Shown: piece after piece, positions 10,970 to 21,070 of the stretch
Position numbering within the stretch: the first letter of the stretch is position 1
Layout of the letters: every line of letters begins with the position of its first letter
Source of the DNA: Hippasteria phrygiana
Lineage: Eukaryota; Echinodermata; Asteroidea; Valvatida; Goniasteridae
NCBI GenBank assembly: GCA_037893225.1
Contig: JAZGUH010000625.1
Span: forward strand, 1-64,000
Reading direction: 5' to 3'
DNA length: 64,000 nt
Notes under the pieces: model-generated
The model's input: only the letters and a program-made list of their open reading frames with translations
Told to the model about the DNA's origin: nothing
Databases searched by the model: none
Made by a program: the position numbers and the translations under genes

Positions 10970-11321
10970 ATTAAAGGAACACGTTGTTTTGGAGGCGGGA
11001 AAAGGGTTCACTCTAAGATTTCTACGGTTGGAAAGATCATTTAAAAGTAGAGTATATTAATGGGCACGACCATCCCTTGAGAATGCACCGCTTGTATGAA
11101 AATCGTTGACGAACGGTTCGACTTTTCCAAAGCAAACTTTCCTTCTGGAAAGAATTTTCGTCAATATTTTCAGACAAAGGGCGCATTTTCAAGGGATGGT
11201 CGTGAACAATTGTTAAAAATATTTTTTGCTTTTTCATGATCTTTCCAATCATGGCAAATTTCGAAAGAACGATCTTTGTAGCCCAATTGGGCGCCTCGAA
11301 GGCAATGTGTTGCTTTTAAAT
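10970..11321. mobile_element. Foldback element with TTAA-type ends
   Basis: Left end TTAAAGGAACACGTTG and right end CAATGTGTTGCTTTTAA are inverted relatives. The inner arms also pair: GGAAAGATCATTTAAAAG with CATGATCTTTCC, and CGACCATCCCTTGAGAATGC with GCATTTTCAAGGGATGGTCG. TTAA at both tips would fit a piggyBac-style target site, but that is inference. No transposase. Half copies lie at 355 and 57418. Confidence 0.65.
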
Positions 11322-11383
11322 GGGACATGAAATGGACATCCACTTAATAGCAGTTTTACCGTGTGGCAAAAGAAACATTGGCT

Positions 11384-11621
11384 ACCAATTAGTAATTACC
11401 CCTTTGCGTACGGAAGACGTCCTATGCAAACAGTGCCACTATAGGCCGGATGACGCCGTTTGCCGCCGTTTGTGCAGTTTCAATCCATTGTTGGATTATT
11501 GTGTATATGTTACGCTTGACTGCACAAACACATCGTGGCCGTTTCGCTTGGCTGCCAGAGCCGCCGCGACACCCCGACGTCTCCCGTAAAAAAAACGTAC
11601 TCAAGGGGTTAGCTAATTGAG
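11384..11621. mobile_element. GC-rich foldback element
   Basis: The left arm (CAATTAGTAATTACCCCTTT, GCGTACGGAAGACGTC) pairs with the right arm (GACGTCTCCCGT, GTACTCAAGGGGTTAGCTAA). The centre has GTTTGTGCAGT and TGCACAAAC in inverted positions. CCGTTTCGCTTGGCTGC is shared, inverted, with the fragment at 13405-13515. Open frames over it on both strands reflect composition only. Confidence 0.55.
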
Positions 11622-12109
11622 TCCAAATAGCTGTTTTAAAAAAATCAAGTCAAACACGGAACCTACTCCAAATACATTTTGAAAAGTTTGATACATTTGT
11701 ATATAAAGCTATGGAGACACGGCTGTTATAATTTTGATGACGTCATGCTTGGCATATGAATATGGAATATGCATTAGCATAAAACCCCAAAACGTCGGAA
11801 TTACTTCCTAGAATGACTGCAAAGGAGATGAAAATTCGTAGTAACCTGGCAAGAAAGTTGTCCAACATGTATAAAAGTCAATACAAAAATATCAAATATC
11901 CTATTGTATGGTTCCTTTAACGCACGTGGTGTCATGTACCGGCGGTACGTTCCTCGGGGTATATGCTCAGGCCATGGGTGCAAGGACGTTTTGGAACACG
12001 AGGCGCCCTTCAAAAATGAATACACAGGGTCTATACTTTGGTTTTTCTCATGTTTGGCATTTTGGATCCTTAAAGCTGTATGCCCGAGCCTGAGTTAAAA
12101 TTTCAATTC
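11622..12109. other. Unassigned intergenic sequence
   Basis: Overlapping open frames on both strands at about 11801-12098 have no recognisable motif; nothing else supported. Confidence 0.45.
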
Positions 12110-12965
12110 AATGGATTCCGGTACACGATTTGCTTTTGCTGTAATTTTCAAAAATAAATGGATTGGGGGTTGTGCTAGCAAATACTGTAACACTGAACTG
12201 TTGAAAAGTTTGTGTGCATAGGCCTGGATGCTGGGAAAACAGAGATAACAAAATGTTGTTCTAGTAGTCTGGTTCCCTGACAATACTTTAGACAAAACGG
12301 AGCAATTTATAGATGTCAGGGAATTATCAGGTCGGGGAACTAGACTATTTCCAACGATTGTCGGCCGACAATCGTTGGAAATATATAAATCTCCACTTTT
12401 CTTGAAAACGACAGCACACCAGGTGCCATGATTTTACAGGATGCTCGAGACTGCTATTTACGTACAATCTAGTATTTCGTAATAATTCAAATGATGTAGG
12501 CCTATACTCCCGTACCTTTAACGAATTAAAGAAGAAAATAATTTCGGAACGATAAAATAACAAAACATACACTCCGCACTCTATTTGGTCTTGAGAGAAT
12601 ATATTGTTATGTTAGTATTGGTACAGTGTATATTGTTTTATTATGTACAAAGTTTGTCCCCACATGAACACTGTAGGAATTAGGACCACCCCGCTCCTAA
12701 TTCTAAATTTAAAACTTACCGGTATATTAGGCTACATCTCATGCAAAAGCTCAAAACCTGTCTATTCTAACAGTGCCGTAATTCAATTTGAAATTTGTTT
12801 TCGGGGTGGTGAACACCCAAAAAGCACGGACACACATCTTTAAGCTTTTTCTCTCGAATATTCAGGCCTGCAATGTATTTCAACTGATGATGTTACTGCT
12901 GAGACGCGTTTTAACCCTATCTTCATTCCTCTATCATTATAGGTTGTACCCGTATGGCTTCAATT
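12110..12965 (+). repeat. Right copy of the diverged segmental duplication
   Basis: Partner of 9340-10610, in the same orientation and block order. It carries a perfect 28-bp palindrome at 12351-12378 (CCAACGATTGTCGG followed by its complement), two bases longer on each side than in the left copy. The copies differ by many substitutions and by several indels, so the duplication is not recent. Confidence 0.7.
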
Positions 12966-13404
12966 ATTGAAGGTTTATCATCGGTCATGGCCATTGTAGA
13001 ACCCCCACGGTCAAGGGGATTTCCCTGGAAATTTCCCGGTATTTTCCGGGTATTTTCATTCCTTTTTTTGTCGACAGCCTTAACTTTTGCTAAACTGTGA
13101 AAGTTTCTGCGTTCTGCCTTGATCCTATGGGGATCTTGTCAGGAAAGGAGTTTAGAAAAGAGTAAAAAAGAAAGGGTAACAATTCGTAAGGGGTAGGTTT
13201 ATATGGATTTGTCTTACAGTCATTTTGGAGCGCATGTGGATTTTACAGACTGCAAAGTAAATATGAAATTAAATCTTTTCAGAACATCGAAGGTCCCGGA
13301 ATTTCAATACCATTATTATGTTGTAGGCCTACAGGGTCCCCCTCCCCCCCCCCCCCCCCCCCCCGCCCATATAACCCACAAACTTATGTAAATAATGACC
13401 ATTA
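12966..13404. other. Unassigned sequence with a 21-C run
   Basis: The C run at 13344-13364 lies next to a TAGGCCTA palindrome. Otherwise nothing recognised. Confidence 0.6.
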
Positions 13405-13515
13405 AAACCCCTTGCGTACGGGTATTATATGGCGGCGCCGGGGCGCCATGCCGGCTTGTGCAGCCAAGCGAAACGGAAACAAGAGGCTTGTGCAGCCAAG
13501 CATAACTACACAATA
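13405..13515. repeat. Fragment of the GC-rich foldback family
   Basis: AACCCCTTGCGTACGGGTAT at the left resembles the outer arm at 11395-11415. GGCGGCGCCGGGGCGCC is a GC-rich near-palindrome, and GCTTGTGCAGCCAAGC appears twice (13453, 13486). It appears to be a shortened or rearranged relative of 11384-11621. Confidence 0.45.
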
Positions 13516-14429
13516 CCCCAATAGGCTAATGATTGAAAATGCAGAGATTGGCGTGTAAAGACGTCAACAGGCCAGGTGGTAATTTTAATCCGCACATATA
13601 TGTGTCAACCGAGCGCAAGGGGTTTCAATATGGTTTTTATCATAAACTCGGGTTAATGGCTTTCCGTGTATTTCTCTGGTCCGACATCACTGCCTTCAAT
13701 TGTCGTGAAACTGCATGGTACCGGTATTAAACCTTCTTGGGACAGCTTGTGAAATCAGTCAGGCCTACGGTACCGTTAAACTAGCTTGGCTTGGCTGGGC
13801 ATTGGTTGGGTTGTGAATTCGTTAGGTTCATGTTTTCACAATGTCCCTTGATCCGACTTGATCGTCTTTTGTCTGGATGTGCTCATAATGTTTTTGAAGA
13901 CAATGGAAGTCAGTTATGCATGACCAGAGGTATGCATCCAAGATATCAATGGAAAGCTTACTACCCGTAGTTTGTGGGAAAACTATAATAATGGTCATTA
14001 TGTACAAGGTTGATCATAATATTCTTATTTTGTTTGTGCGGGTTACTCATTTGGGACGCCCTATAGCCTATAAATGATTTTGCTCTCTCAACTACACCCC
14101 CATTATCACCCACACCTGATCAGTAAACCGAACATCTCCAACCAATGTAATTTGTCGGTCTTGTTTTACCCACGGATGATTTTGGGAAGGGGTGGGAGGA
14201 GTTAATCCAGCCCCTCCCCTGCGGCTCCACCACCAGCTATCACTGATGCCTGCAGACGTATGATAAGCCTCCTCGAGCTGGCCATGACGTGAACAAGATA
14301 CCTTCCTGGCGACGCCGTAATGATGTTTAGATTATCAAGCAGTTGTCCTTTGATTACGAAAGATAAAAACCACGATTGGCGCTTCCAATGAGATAAACAA
14401 TTTCGTATCGGCAGCACACGCTTTATTAT
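13516..14429. other. Unassigned intergenic sequence
   Basis: No gene, RNA or clear repeat recognised. Confidence 0.5.
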
Positions 14430-14474
14430 GTTATACCATGGAGGAACACAATGTTCCTTCCTCCATGGTTATAC
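14430..14474. mobile_element. Second mini-palindromic insertion flanked by 7-bp direct repeats
   Basis: CCATGGAGGAA (14436-14446) and TTCCTCCATGG (14458-14468) are exact inverted arms around an 11-base spacer. GTTATAC stands at 14430-14436 and again at 14468-14474, leaving a 31-bp insert, the same size as the insert at 2499-2529. Outer arms match that element; the direct repeats differ, as expected for independent insertions. Confidence 0.6.
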
Positions 14475-14939
14475 GGTAAGGTCTAAACAACCATTGTCCT
14501 TTGAGGCGTGAGGCATACATTTAAAGGTCATGAAAATCATTCTCAAAGATATTTTATTTGAAAAATGCAAAGGAAAAAAGTTAACAGGTTAAAAAAAAAT
14601 ACTTTTTTATCATCAACTCATCACTGTAAACTCTTTCGCCCTTTGAACAAAAAATGTCAACATGTTGTTAATATTAAAAAAAATTCGCCATTACTATTAG
14701 TTACCACCTGAAACTTGCTTTCATGTCATTTCTTGTACCGTACTATACCTGTTAAAAACCTCCGAAAAAGAATCACTGTAAAGTTACCCCGCCTTGGTTT
14801 GTATAGGTCTGAAAATTGGGATAATTTCTCTGGAATCTGTTGAAGAATTATCCTCTATTTAGATCTGAGCCCAGGAAAGCTGTAAGGGTGGTAGAGTTGG
14901 CAAATCAAAATGTCGCCAATCCTACCCCCTCTGATTGTA
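14475..14939. other. Unassigned AT-rich sequence
   Basis: Nothing recognised. Confidence 0.5.
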
Positions 14940-15000
14940 ACCCTTTTACCTGGAGTGGCGTTTGGCCTTGTACTGGGTGGTTTCAATAAAAAAATAGATG
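14940..15000 (+). mobile_element. LINE 3' tail fragment
   Basis: CCTGGAGTGGCGTTTGGCCT then an A-rich CAATAAAAAAATAG resembles the 3' untranslated tail (GAGTGGCTTTTAGCC) of the LINE fragments at 16300, 26010, 36400 and 62005. The remaining element is absent. Confidence 0.4.
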
Positions 15001-16299
15001 CAGTTCACTCTTGCTTGTTTACCATAAATATCCGTGGAGCGTTGCATGCTGCTGGTGTGATCGAAGTTGCGAGAAAAATCTGCTAATGTGCTTCCCGTGG
15101 CTAGCACAACAAACATAACTGACCCATCATGCCTATAATGTATCGGACCTAAACTATTATGATGTTACAGTGCTGACTCAACTGTTTTGAAAGTATTGAA
15201 GTCCATCGAAGGAGCGAAAGTTGGTGCAGGTTTATTTGTTTTATTTGGTAAGGGAGCCTGACAAAGTTTTCGAGTTTGTCCCGATTTTCTGGTAAATTTG
15301 TCACTTCGTATCACTGTAGATTTGTCTGAGAACGGCGCACTACTCTGGCTTACTTCTGCGAGTCAAACTAATAATGCAGTGACTCTCAAAATTAAAAGTG
15401 CCTGGCAGGCTAGGTATCCATGATTTTGTGAATAGTTCGAACTCAAATTGTAGATCTGGTTTTGACTTTAAGTTGTCTTTTTCATTTTCAGCATTTTCGG
15501 GGGGGGGGGGGGGGTTGCTGTAATGCCTTCTATGATAAGCAAGGGAACTCACTGAAGCAATCATTGAATGTGAGGCACTTTCGAGAACTACCAGGGAAAG
15601 CTGTTCTATATGTAACTTGACCTATTTTTAACTGGATATGCTAATAATGATAAACTGGTCTGGGACCACCGTAGTTGTGTTTTGCGCACTGATCTCTATG
15701 TGGTATAGCGTCGCGACCTTTTCACGGATAGATCGGACGAGTGCCGTGTTGGTATTTGCACGGTATTTGCACTGCATTGTGGGACAGTTTGCGCTACAAA
15801 TGGGGTTTTTGTGCCTACATTTTTCCTTTTGCTTGAAAATAATAATAATCACTGTATAGACATGTTTTTTTTAAATTGGTATTTGGCTATTTGCAAATAA
15901 ATGTTGTTGAATTGAAAAAAAAATGCAGTAGTGATCCGGTTCCATCCCTTGCGATTTGTAGCTGGCAATCCTCCCGGTTCCGAATTCCCACCGGAGGCAG
16001 GTACCAAAACAGCCCAAAAGAGGTATCTCAAATGTTGCACCCTTCTAGTTATTTTTTTTATTGATTTTTATGAAGGAAAGTATATCCCAACCCCCCGAGC
16101 TTGCTAGGGGAACGACTGTAAACTCTACCCTCTTCTTGAGGGAATATACGAATCCGATCTTCTTTGTTTTAGGCCTGTACGGGTCCACATGGGTGGCCCG
16201 ATTGCTTGGGGCTTCCACATACCATCCTATTGTCAATCCCAACTTCAGGTGACTGAATACAATAAATGCTTGCAGTACTGTCATAAAAGCGTAGCTTAC
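15001..16299. other. Unassigned sequence with a 16-G run
   Basis: The G run is at 15499-15514. The minus-strand open frame at 16045-16518 runs through a LINE tail out of frame and then through sequence without motifs; I do not regard it as a gene. Confidence 0.5.
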
Positions 16300-16620
16300 T
16301 GGGGTGTAAAAAAGGCCCTCATCACGGTCGTATTTATCTTCTTTAAATGCCAAAAGCCACTCGAGGTAAGGAGCTATACAAAGAGAACAAGAATCAAAGA
16401 TACAAGTGGTAGGAATTAGTGTTCCTTTTGAAGCAGGAAAGATTGTAAGATGAAGGGAAAGATGCACCAGGCAAAGAATTCCATAGAGATACAGAACGAG
16501 GAAAAAAGCTATTGCCATAGCTTTTTGTTCTACATGTACATGTACATGTACATGTATATGCAGCTAGAATATATCGGTGGGAACAGGCAGAAAACCGAGT
16601 TTTACGCTCAAACACCCCAA
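16300..16620 (-). mobile_element. 3' end of a non-LTR retrotransposon, truncated
   Basis: The minus-strand frame from about 16531 down to the stop at 16394 reads RTKSYGNSFFPRSVSLWNSL and continues to a short basic tail. This is the typical carboxy terminus of LINE reverse transcriptase ORFs (NSFFPR then WNSLP). A 3' untranslated part with GAGTGGCTTTTGGC follows. The upstream side is interrupted by a TACATG microsatellite at 16531-16558, after which further family sequence (GTTCCCACCGATATA on the minus strand) continues. Catalytic domains are absent, so it is a dead fragment. Relatives: 26010-26330 and 36400-36600. Confidence 0.7.
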
Positions 16621-16924
16621 GTACCAACAAAGCTTGGTCAGATTTGTGTATGCAGAGTGTACCCGTTGCCCAGTACCAATGGACTGTTGAAGGACGTTAA
16701 ACAATTCTTCTTCTTCCCGGTAGGCCGTTATAGATCGTCAAACCACTTTGAGTGGTCATGTTGGCTTTTATCAGTTATTTTAACCTTGCACGATCCCTTT
16801 TAATGTGGACTAAGATTTCGATCTTCTTGTAGCCTACGTTCATTTTCGAGGTTCAGTTAGCCCTACCTCCATGGTCAGACAATGTCCAAACTTGTAACAT
16901 GTCGGAACATGTAAAGACCACTTC
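16621..16924. other. Unassigned intergenic sequence
   Basis: Nothing recognised apart from AACCACTTTGAGTGG, possibly another worn LINE tail. Confidence 0.4.
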
Positions 16925-17050
16925 ACAGGCCGTCATAAACCAGTCAAGCGTGCCGCGTGCGCACACGTCGTTTAGAACCTGCTGCATAAGATACACGCGT
17001 GACTGTCAATCCGCACGCGATGGTTTTGTTTACATTTCACACCTATCTAG
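16925..17050 (-). repeat. Dispersed repeat with GTGCCGCGTGCGCACACGT core
   Basis: AACCAGTCAAGCGTGCCGCG and TTTTGTTTACATTTCAC are found, inverted, at 20534-20680 (GAAATGTAAACAAAACCAC and GCGCACGCGGCACGTTTGAT). A third fragment (GAAATGTAAACAAAATCACC) is at 27947-27966. No coding content. Confidence 0.6.
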
Positions 17051-17467
17051 TCGGGTGTGATATGGGTAAAGTCCATAAAATGTAGCCGGCCAGCGAAGGC
17101 AATTACATGTACATGTACATGTATGTGGGAGTCTGGTTGACCATGGAAGAACCATCATAACATAACCGGTAACACTTTTGAGGAATCATTGATTCATTGC
17201 TATAAACAGACAAATATTTATTTCATACCGGTAAATAAGCAAAACTGTTGAACCCCATGTGGAATTATCGTTTTGTTCTATAGGTCCAAGAAAACTTACA
17301 AAAGTTTTGGTTGCTCCATTTTGTTTGTAACTCGGACTCGCAGATCGCCCGTTTCTACATCCTTGCTTGGCTGACGACACGCCTGCTTGTCTTGCATTGA
17401 AACTATATTCCCAATTTGACTGATATCGGTACCAAAGAAAAGAGTCCGAAAACAAAATTGCGGCCTA
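17051..17467. other. Unassigned sequence with a short TACATG microsatellite
   Basis: TACATGTACATGTACATGTA at about 17105-17124. The open frame 17186-17455 on the minus strand has no recognisable motif. Confidence 0.5.
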
Positions 17468-18319
17468 TAGTGCATACCCTTGGCCTATGTCACAATATCT
17501 AGTTGAGTGGGTTTTCGGATAGATTCTTGCCAAACAGTTTTTTTCTACTTAGTACATCATAAAATTATCAAAAATTGTTGTTGGCATTCTTTTGGCAGCC
17601 ATCTTGGTATAATGGCGGCCATCTTGAAATCTGATGTAAAAAAGCTCTATTTTGCTCAATAATTTGCTTTTCTTTTCCATATTTCTTTGTGAAAATAATT
17701 TTTGTGTGCTCTGACAACTCTTTAATATATTAAATCAACAACTCATAACCCAAGAAAGTTTGAAAATATATCACATTGAACAACCAGCCTATATTAAATC
17801 AAGATCAAGTGCTGAAATATATTAAAAAAAGCACGTGGCAGCCATTTTGAGCTTGGTAGCCATCTTGAAGCATATTTTAATCAATGTAATGTGCGTATTT
17901 GACTGAGATCATTGATCATAACAAAGTAATGAGGTAAAGAAATATAAAATATTTAGACAAATCTGATTTTTGGATGTTACAAATTACTACTAACATTTGC
18001 CGCCATTTTGAATTTGGCAGCCATCTTGGTAATGATATGGCAGCCATTTTGAATTCAGGAACCATCTTTGGTTATGAGTTGTTGATTTAATATATTAAAG
18101 AGCTGTCAGAGCACACACAAAATTATTTTCACAAAGAAATATGGAAAAGAAAAGCAAATTATTGAGCAAAATAGAGCTTTTTTACATCAGATTTCAAGAT
18201 GGCCGCCAAATAAATTCCAACAACAATTTTTGATAATTTTATGATGTACTAAGTAGAAAAAAACTGTTTGGCAAGAATCTATCCGAAAAACCCACTCAAT
18301 TACACAAGGGTATGCACTA
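17468..18319. mobile_element. 852-bp foldback transposon with arms of about 230 bp
   Basis: The tips TAGTGCATACCCTT (17468-17481) and AAGGGTATGCACTA (18306-18319) are exact inverted repeats and both are flanked by CTA. The main arms, about 17503-17757 and 18065-18300, are near-identical inverted copies, differing mainly by an extra stretch of about 20 bp in the left arm around 17600. The centre is AT-rich. GCCATCTTG or GCCATTTTG motifs occur about nine times. No transposase. The CTA flanks could be a 3-bp target duplication as in PIF/Harbinger elements, which is inference. Confidence 0.8.
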
Positions 18320-19283
18320 CTACCTAAAACCTGTGTATTTTCCATTAAGATCATTTTTCGAAGTGTTGACCCCAAGGGGCAATGTCATATGGGAAGTCGA
18401 TGCCAGACTAATTGGCTCATGTTCTGGGGGGGCATTTACGCAACACACCTGATGTAGGCCTACATCTTCCCGCTCTAATATGAGTTGGTTCTATGCCAAT
18501 ACACTCAGTAAGCATTTCCCTCTCATTCGAAGAAAACAATCCAAAACACAAATTCCAGTTCAATTTTACAGTAGGCCTATAGCCAATTATTACGACAGTA
18601 ATATACGAACGTGATTTAAATGCTTGTTTCCTTTGAAATTATGGTTTTAAATTTCGTTTAAAATCGTTCTTTATTTAGTCATACAAGACGTTACCGGTAC
18701 TGCTTTTTCTTGGGAACCAACAATAAACATGGAAAATGTAATATCTGATATTATTTGTACACAATGCCATGGATACACCGCTATTGTTCCTCCGATGACA
18801 TCATGCTTTGGCTCATGAATATGTAAACCTGTATCAACATGCAAAAACACTAAATTTTGCAAAAAAAAATAAAACCTCCACAACGGACCTTGGAAATGTA
18901 TCGTAACATGGCAGTAACGCTGTCCTTTATGTCATACAAATCATATTTCTTTAAAAATTATATCAATTTGTAGTTTTGATTTTCTACGCAGAGGTGAACC
19001 CGTCTTAATTTGTAGAACCTGATTTCACCATGATTCGTTTGTTCAGCACAAACCAGCGCAGCCATGTGGGCCGAAAGAAACTACCTTGACAACAAACCTG
19101 TACGCAGGATCAAGACACCATCTGAAGAATAGACTTGTTACCATTTCCTTTAGACCTCTGTTTCCAAAGTCCGTAATGCGGAATTTGAAGATTTGTGCAG
19201 TATTATACGAGGCAGCTTAGACTGTATTTAGAATTAAGGTTCCGCCCGGCTCTTTGAGGGTTATTAAGGAGTATGTGTGCGTG
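18320..19283. other. Unassigned intergenic sequence
   Basis: Two TAGGCCTA palindromes (18455, 18572); no gene recognised. Confidence 0.5.
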
Positions 19284-19435
19284 AGTATTTACATACCGGC
19301 AATCGTGGACTAGGGACAAAAGAGTTAGGGCATAGACAAAGGGTCCACGTTTGACCGAACGTCCACGATTGAAAATCGTGTACAAAACATATGGGAGGCC
19401 TTCAGAGTATAAACAAAAGAGGAACAATTGCGTGT
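19284..19435 (+). repeat. Copy of the CAATCGTGGAC repeat family
   Basis: GCGTGAGTATTTACATACCG, GGCAATCGTGGACTAGGGAC, GTCCACGATTGAAAATCGTG and TATGGGAGGCCTTC follow the order of the copy at 5497-5695. The stretch corresponding to CGAAAAAGTTA is deleted. Confidence 0.8.
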
Positions 19436-19686
19436 GCGTGTATGTGTTGTTTATGAGAGGGGGCGGGAGGCCTGGGGGAGGGGGAAGGCACAGTCGTGTG
19501 CACTGTCCGGATGGAAATGCAATCCAATTAAAGCTTTAATGATTTGCCACGCGCCACGGCTGTTTATTCGATCGGCACAGCCAGGGACCTACAACTGGGA
19601 CTGAAAGATCAACGAGTGCTAATACGTGGATATAACGTGTTATTAGCTGGCAGATTTTGTCCTTGGTTCGTGGCTAAGAATACCGA
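19436..19686. other. Unassigned sequence
   Basis: A G-rich stretch (19458-19487) and nothing else recognised. Confidence 0.4.
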
Positions 19687-20018
19687 TACACTGTAGAAAC
19701 CAACGGATAACACTTTTTGAACACTTCAACGCGTTAATAATAATACTTTACACGTAAAGATATAGAAGGAGGCGTTGCACGTGATTGACACTAAAACACG
19801 TTTAAATAGGCGTTGGTGTTAATGATTATTAACATTCTAAAGTGTTAATATCTACCTAAATTAAAACTTCAAGCGTTGATAATCATCAAAACCAACGCCT
19901 ATTTTAACGTGTTTTAGTGTTAATCGCGTGCAACGCCTCCTATACTTTTACGTGTAAAGTATAAATATTAACGCGTTGAAGTGTTAAAAAATTGTTATCC
20001 GTTGATTTTAACAGTGTA
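19687..20018. mobile_element. 332-bp palindromic element with TA-CACTGT ends
   Basis: The left end TACACTGTAGAAACCAACGG pairs with the right end CCGTTGATTTTAACAGTGTA. Pairing continues inward for about 130 bp: CACTTCAACGCGTTAATA with TATTAACGCGTTGAAGTG, and GGAGGCGTTGCACGTGATT with the inverse at 19922-19942. TA at both tips fits a Tc1/mariner-type target site. No transposase inside. Confidence 0.75.
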
Positions 20019-20177
20019 GGCCTACCAATTATTGCACCATGCTCATAGATCCCGATGCAAAGTTGACTTCTGTCCTTGCTCTATGCCCTACATATTAAGG
20101 CATGCTCTGATTTATTTGATCTAGTGCATTTAGTGATCATGCATTACAACAGAAAGAAATGAGTAATGTTCTGGATC

Positions 20178-20209
<32 letters not shown>

Positions 20210-20533
20210 AGTTAAAAGTGCAAGGACAACAGTCTTAGACCTCGTCTTGATAGCTTCATGTAGAAACCCTGTGCGGCTTTCTGAGAGTCGTCGTGGACTG
20301 CTATGTGTTCCGTGCGTGTACTTGTCCACCCCCCCCCCCCCCCCCCCCCGACGCAACTCGTTTTCTGAATGCGTGCTTGATTTTGAAAAAGCGCAAAATT
20401 AATCAGGCAAAGAATGGTGACAAATCGCTAATTCATTCAAATATTTCATGCCAATGGCTTATGCATGTGTTCATTATATCGAAAGCTTCATTCTGTTTTG
20501 CACAGGATCAAGTATTGTACGTTATGCACAACT
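20019..20533. other. Sequence with two long C runs
   Basis: Runs of 30 C (20180-20209) and 21 C (20329-20349) lie 120 bp apart. The proline- or glycine-rich open frames across them are artefacts of the runs. Confidence 0.8.
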
Positions 20534-20680
20534 TCTTTTACCCACGTGACCATATGAAATGTAAACAAAACCACCTGCGGACCGCCTTGGAGTGATCACC
20601 ATCATAGTATACATCGTATTGGGCAGGTTAAACCACGTGCGCGCACGCGGCACGTTTGATTGGTTACACTATGCGGTGCA
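20534..20680 (+). repeat. Copy of the GTGCGCGCACGCGGCACG repeat
   Basis: TTTTACCCACGTGACCATAT, GAAATGTAAACAAAACCACC and CACGTGCGCGCACGCGGCAC are shared, inverted, with 16925-17050; the first two blocks are also shared with 27925-27966 in direct orientation. Confidence 0.6.
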
Positions 20681-21070
20681 TGTATACCCGGGTCTTTCTA
20701 CAGTAATGGGTAATTTTGACGGACAAAACGTCATGAATATTATTATAAAAACCATAAATAAAAAACCCACAACTTGTGTGTGATATTATAATGTATGTAA
20801 TAAAGATATATCAGAAATAAAAAGAAAACCATTGGTTGCTGTGTTTGTCTGTTATTCACTTGAACCTAAAGAATGTGCTCCTAAAATGGTGTTAAATATT
20901 GTGACAATTCTATATGGGCAGGAAACTATTCCAAATTCCCTGTGTTTAAGTCTCAGTAATAAACTAAACTGATGGTGTAAGAAGAGTTGCATGTCCCCCC
21001 ATGTAAATAATGTAAGACGGCACCTGCTGCGAGCTCGCATGTAAATACATGCCGACTGTCCGGAACACGG
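20681..21070. other. Unassigned intergenic sequence
   Basis: Nothing recognised. Confidence 0.4.
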
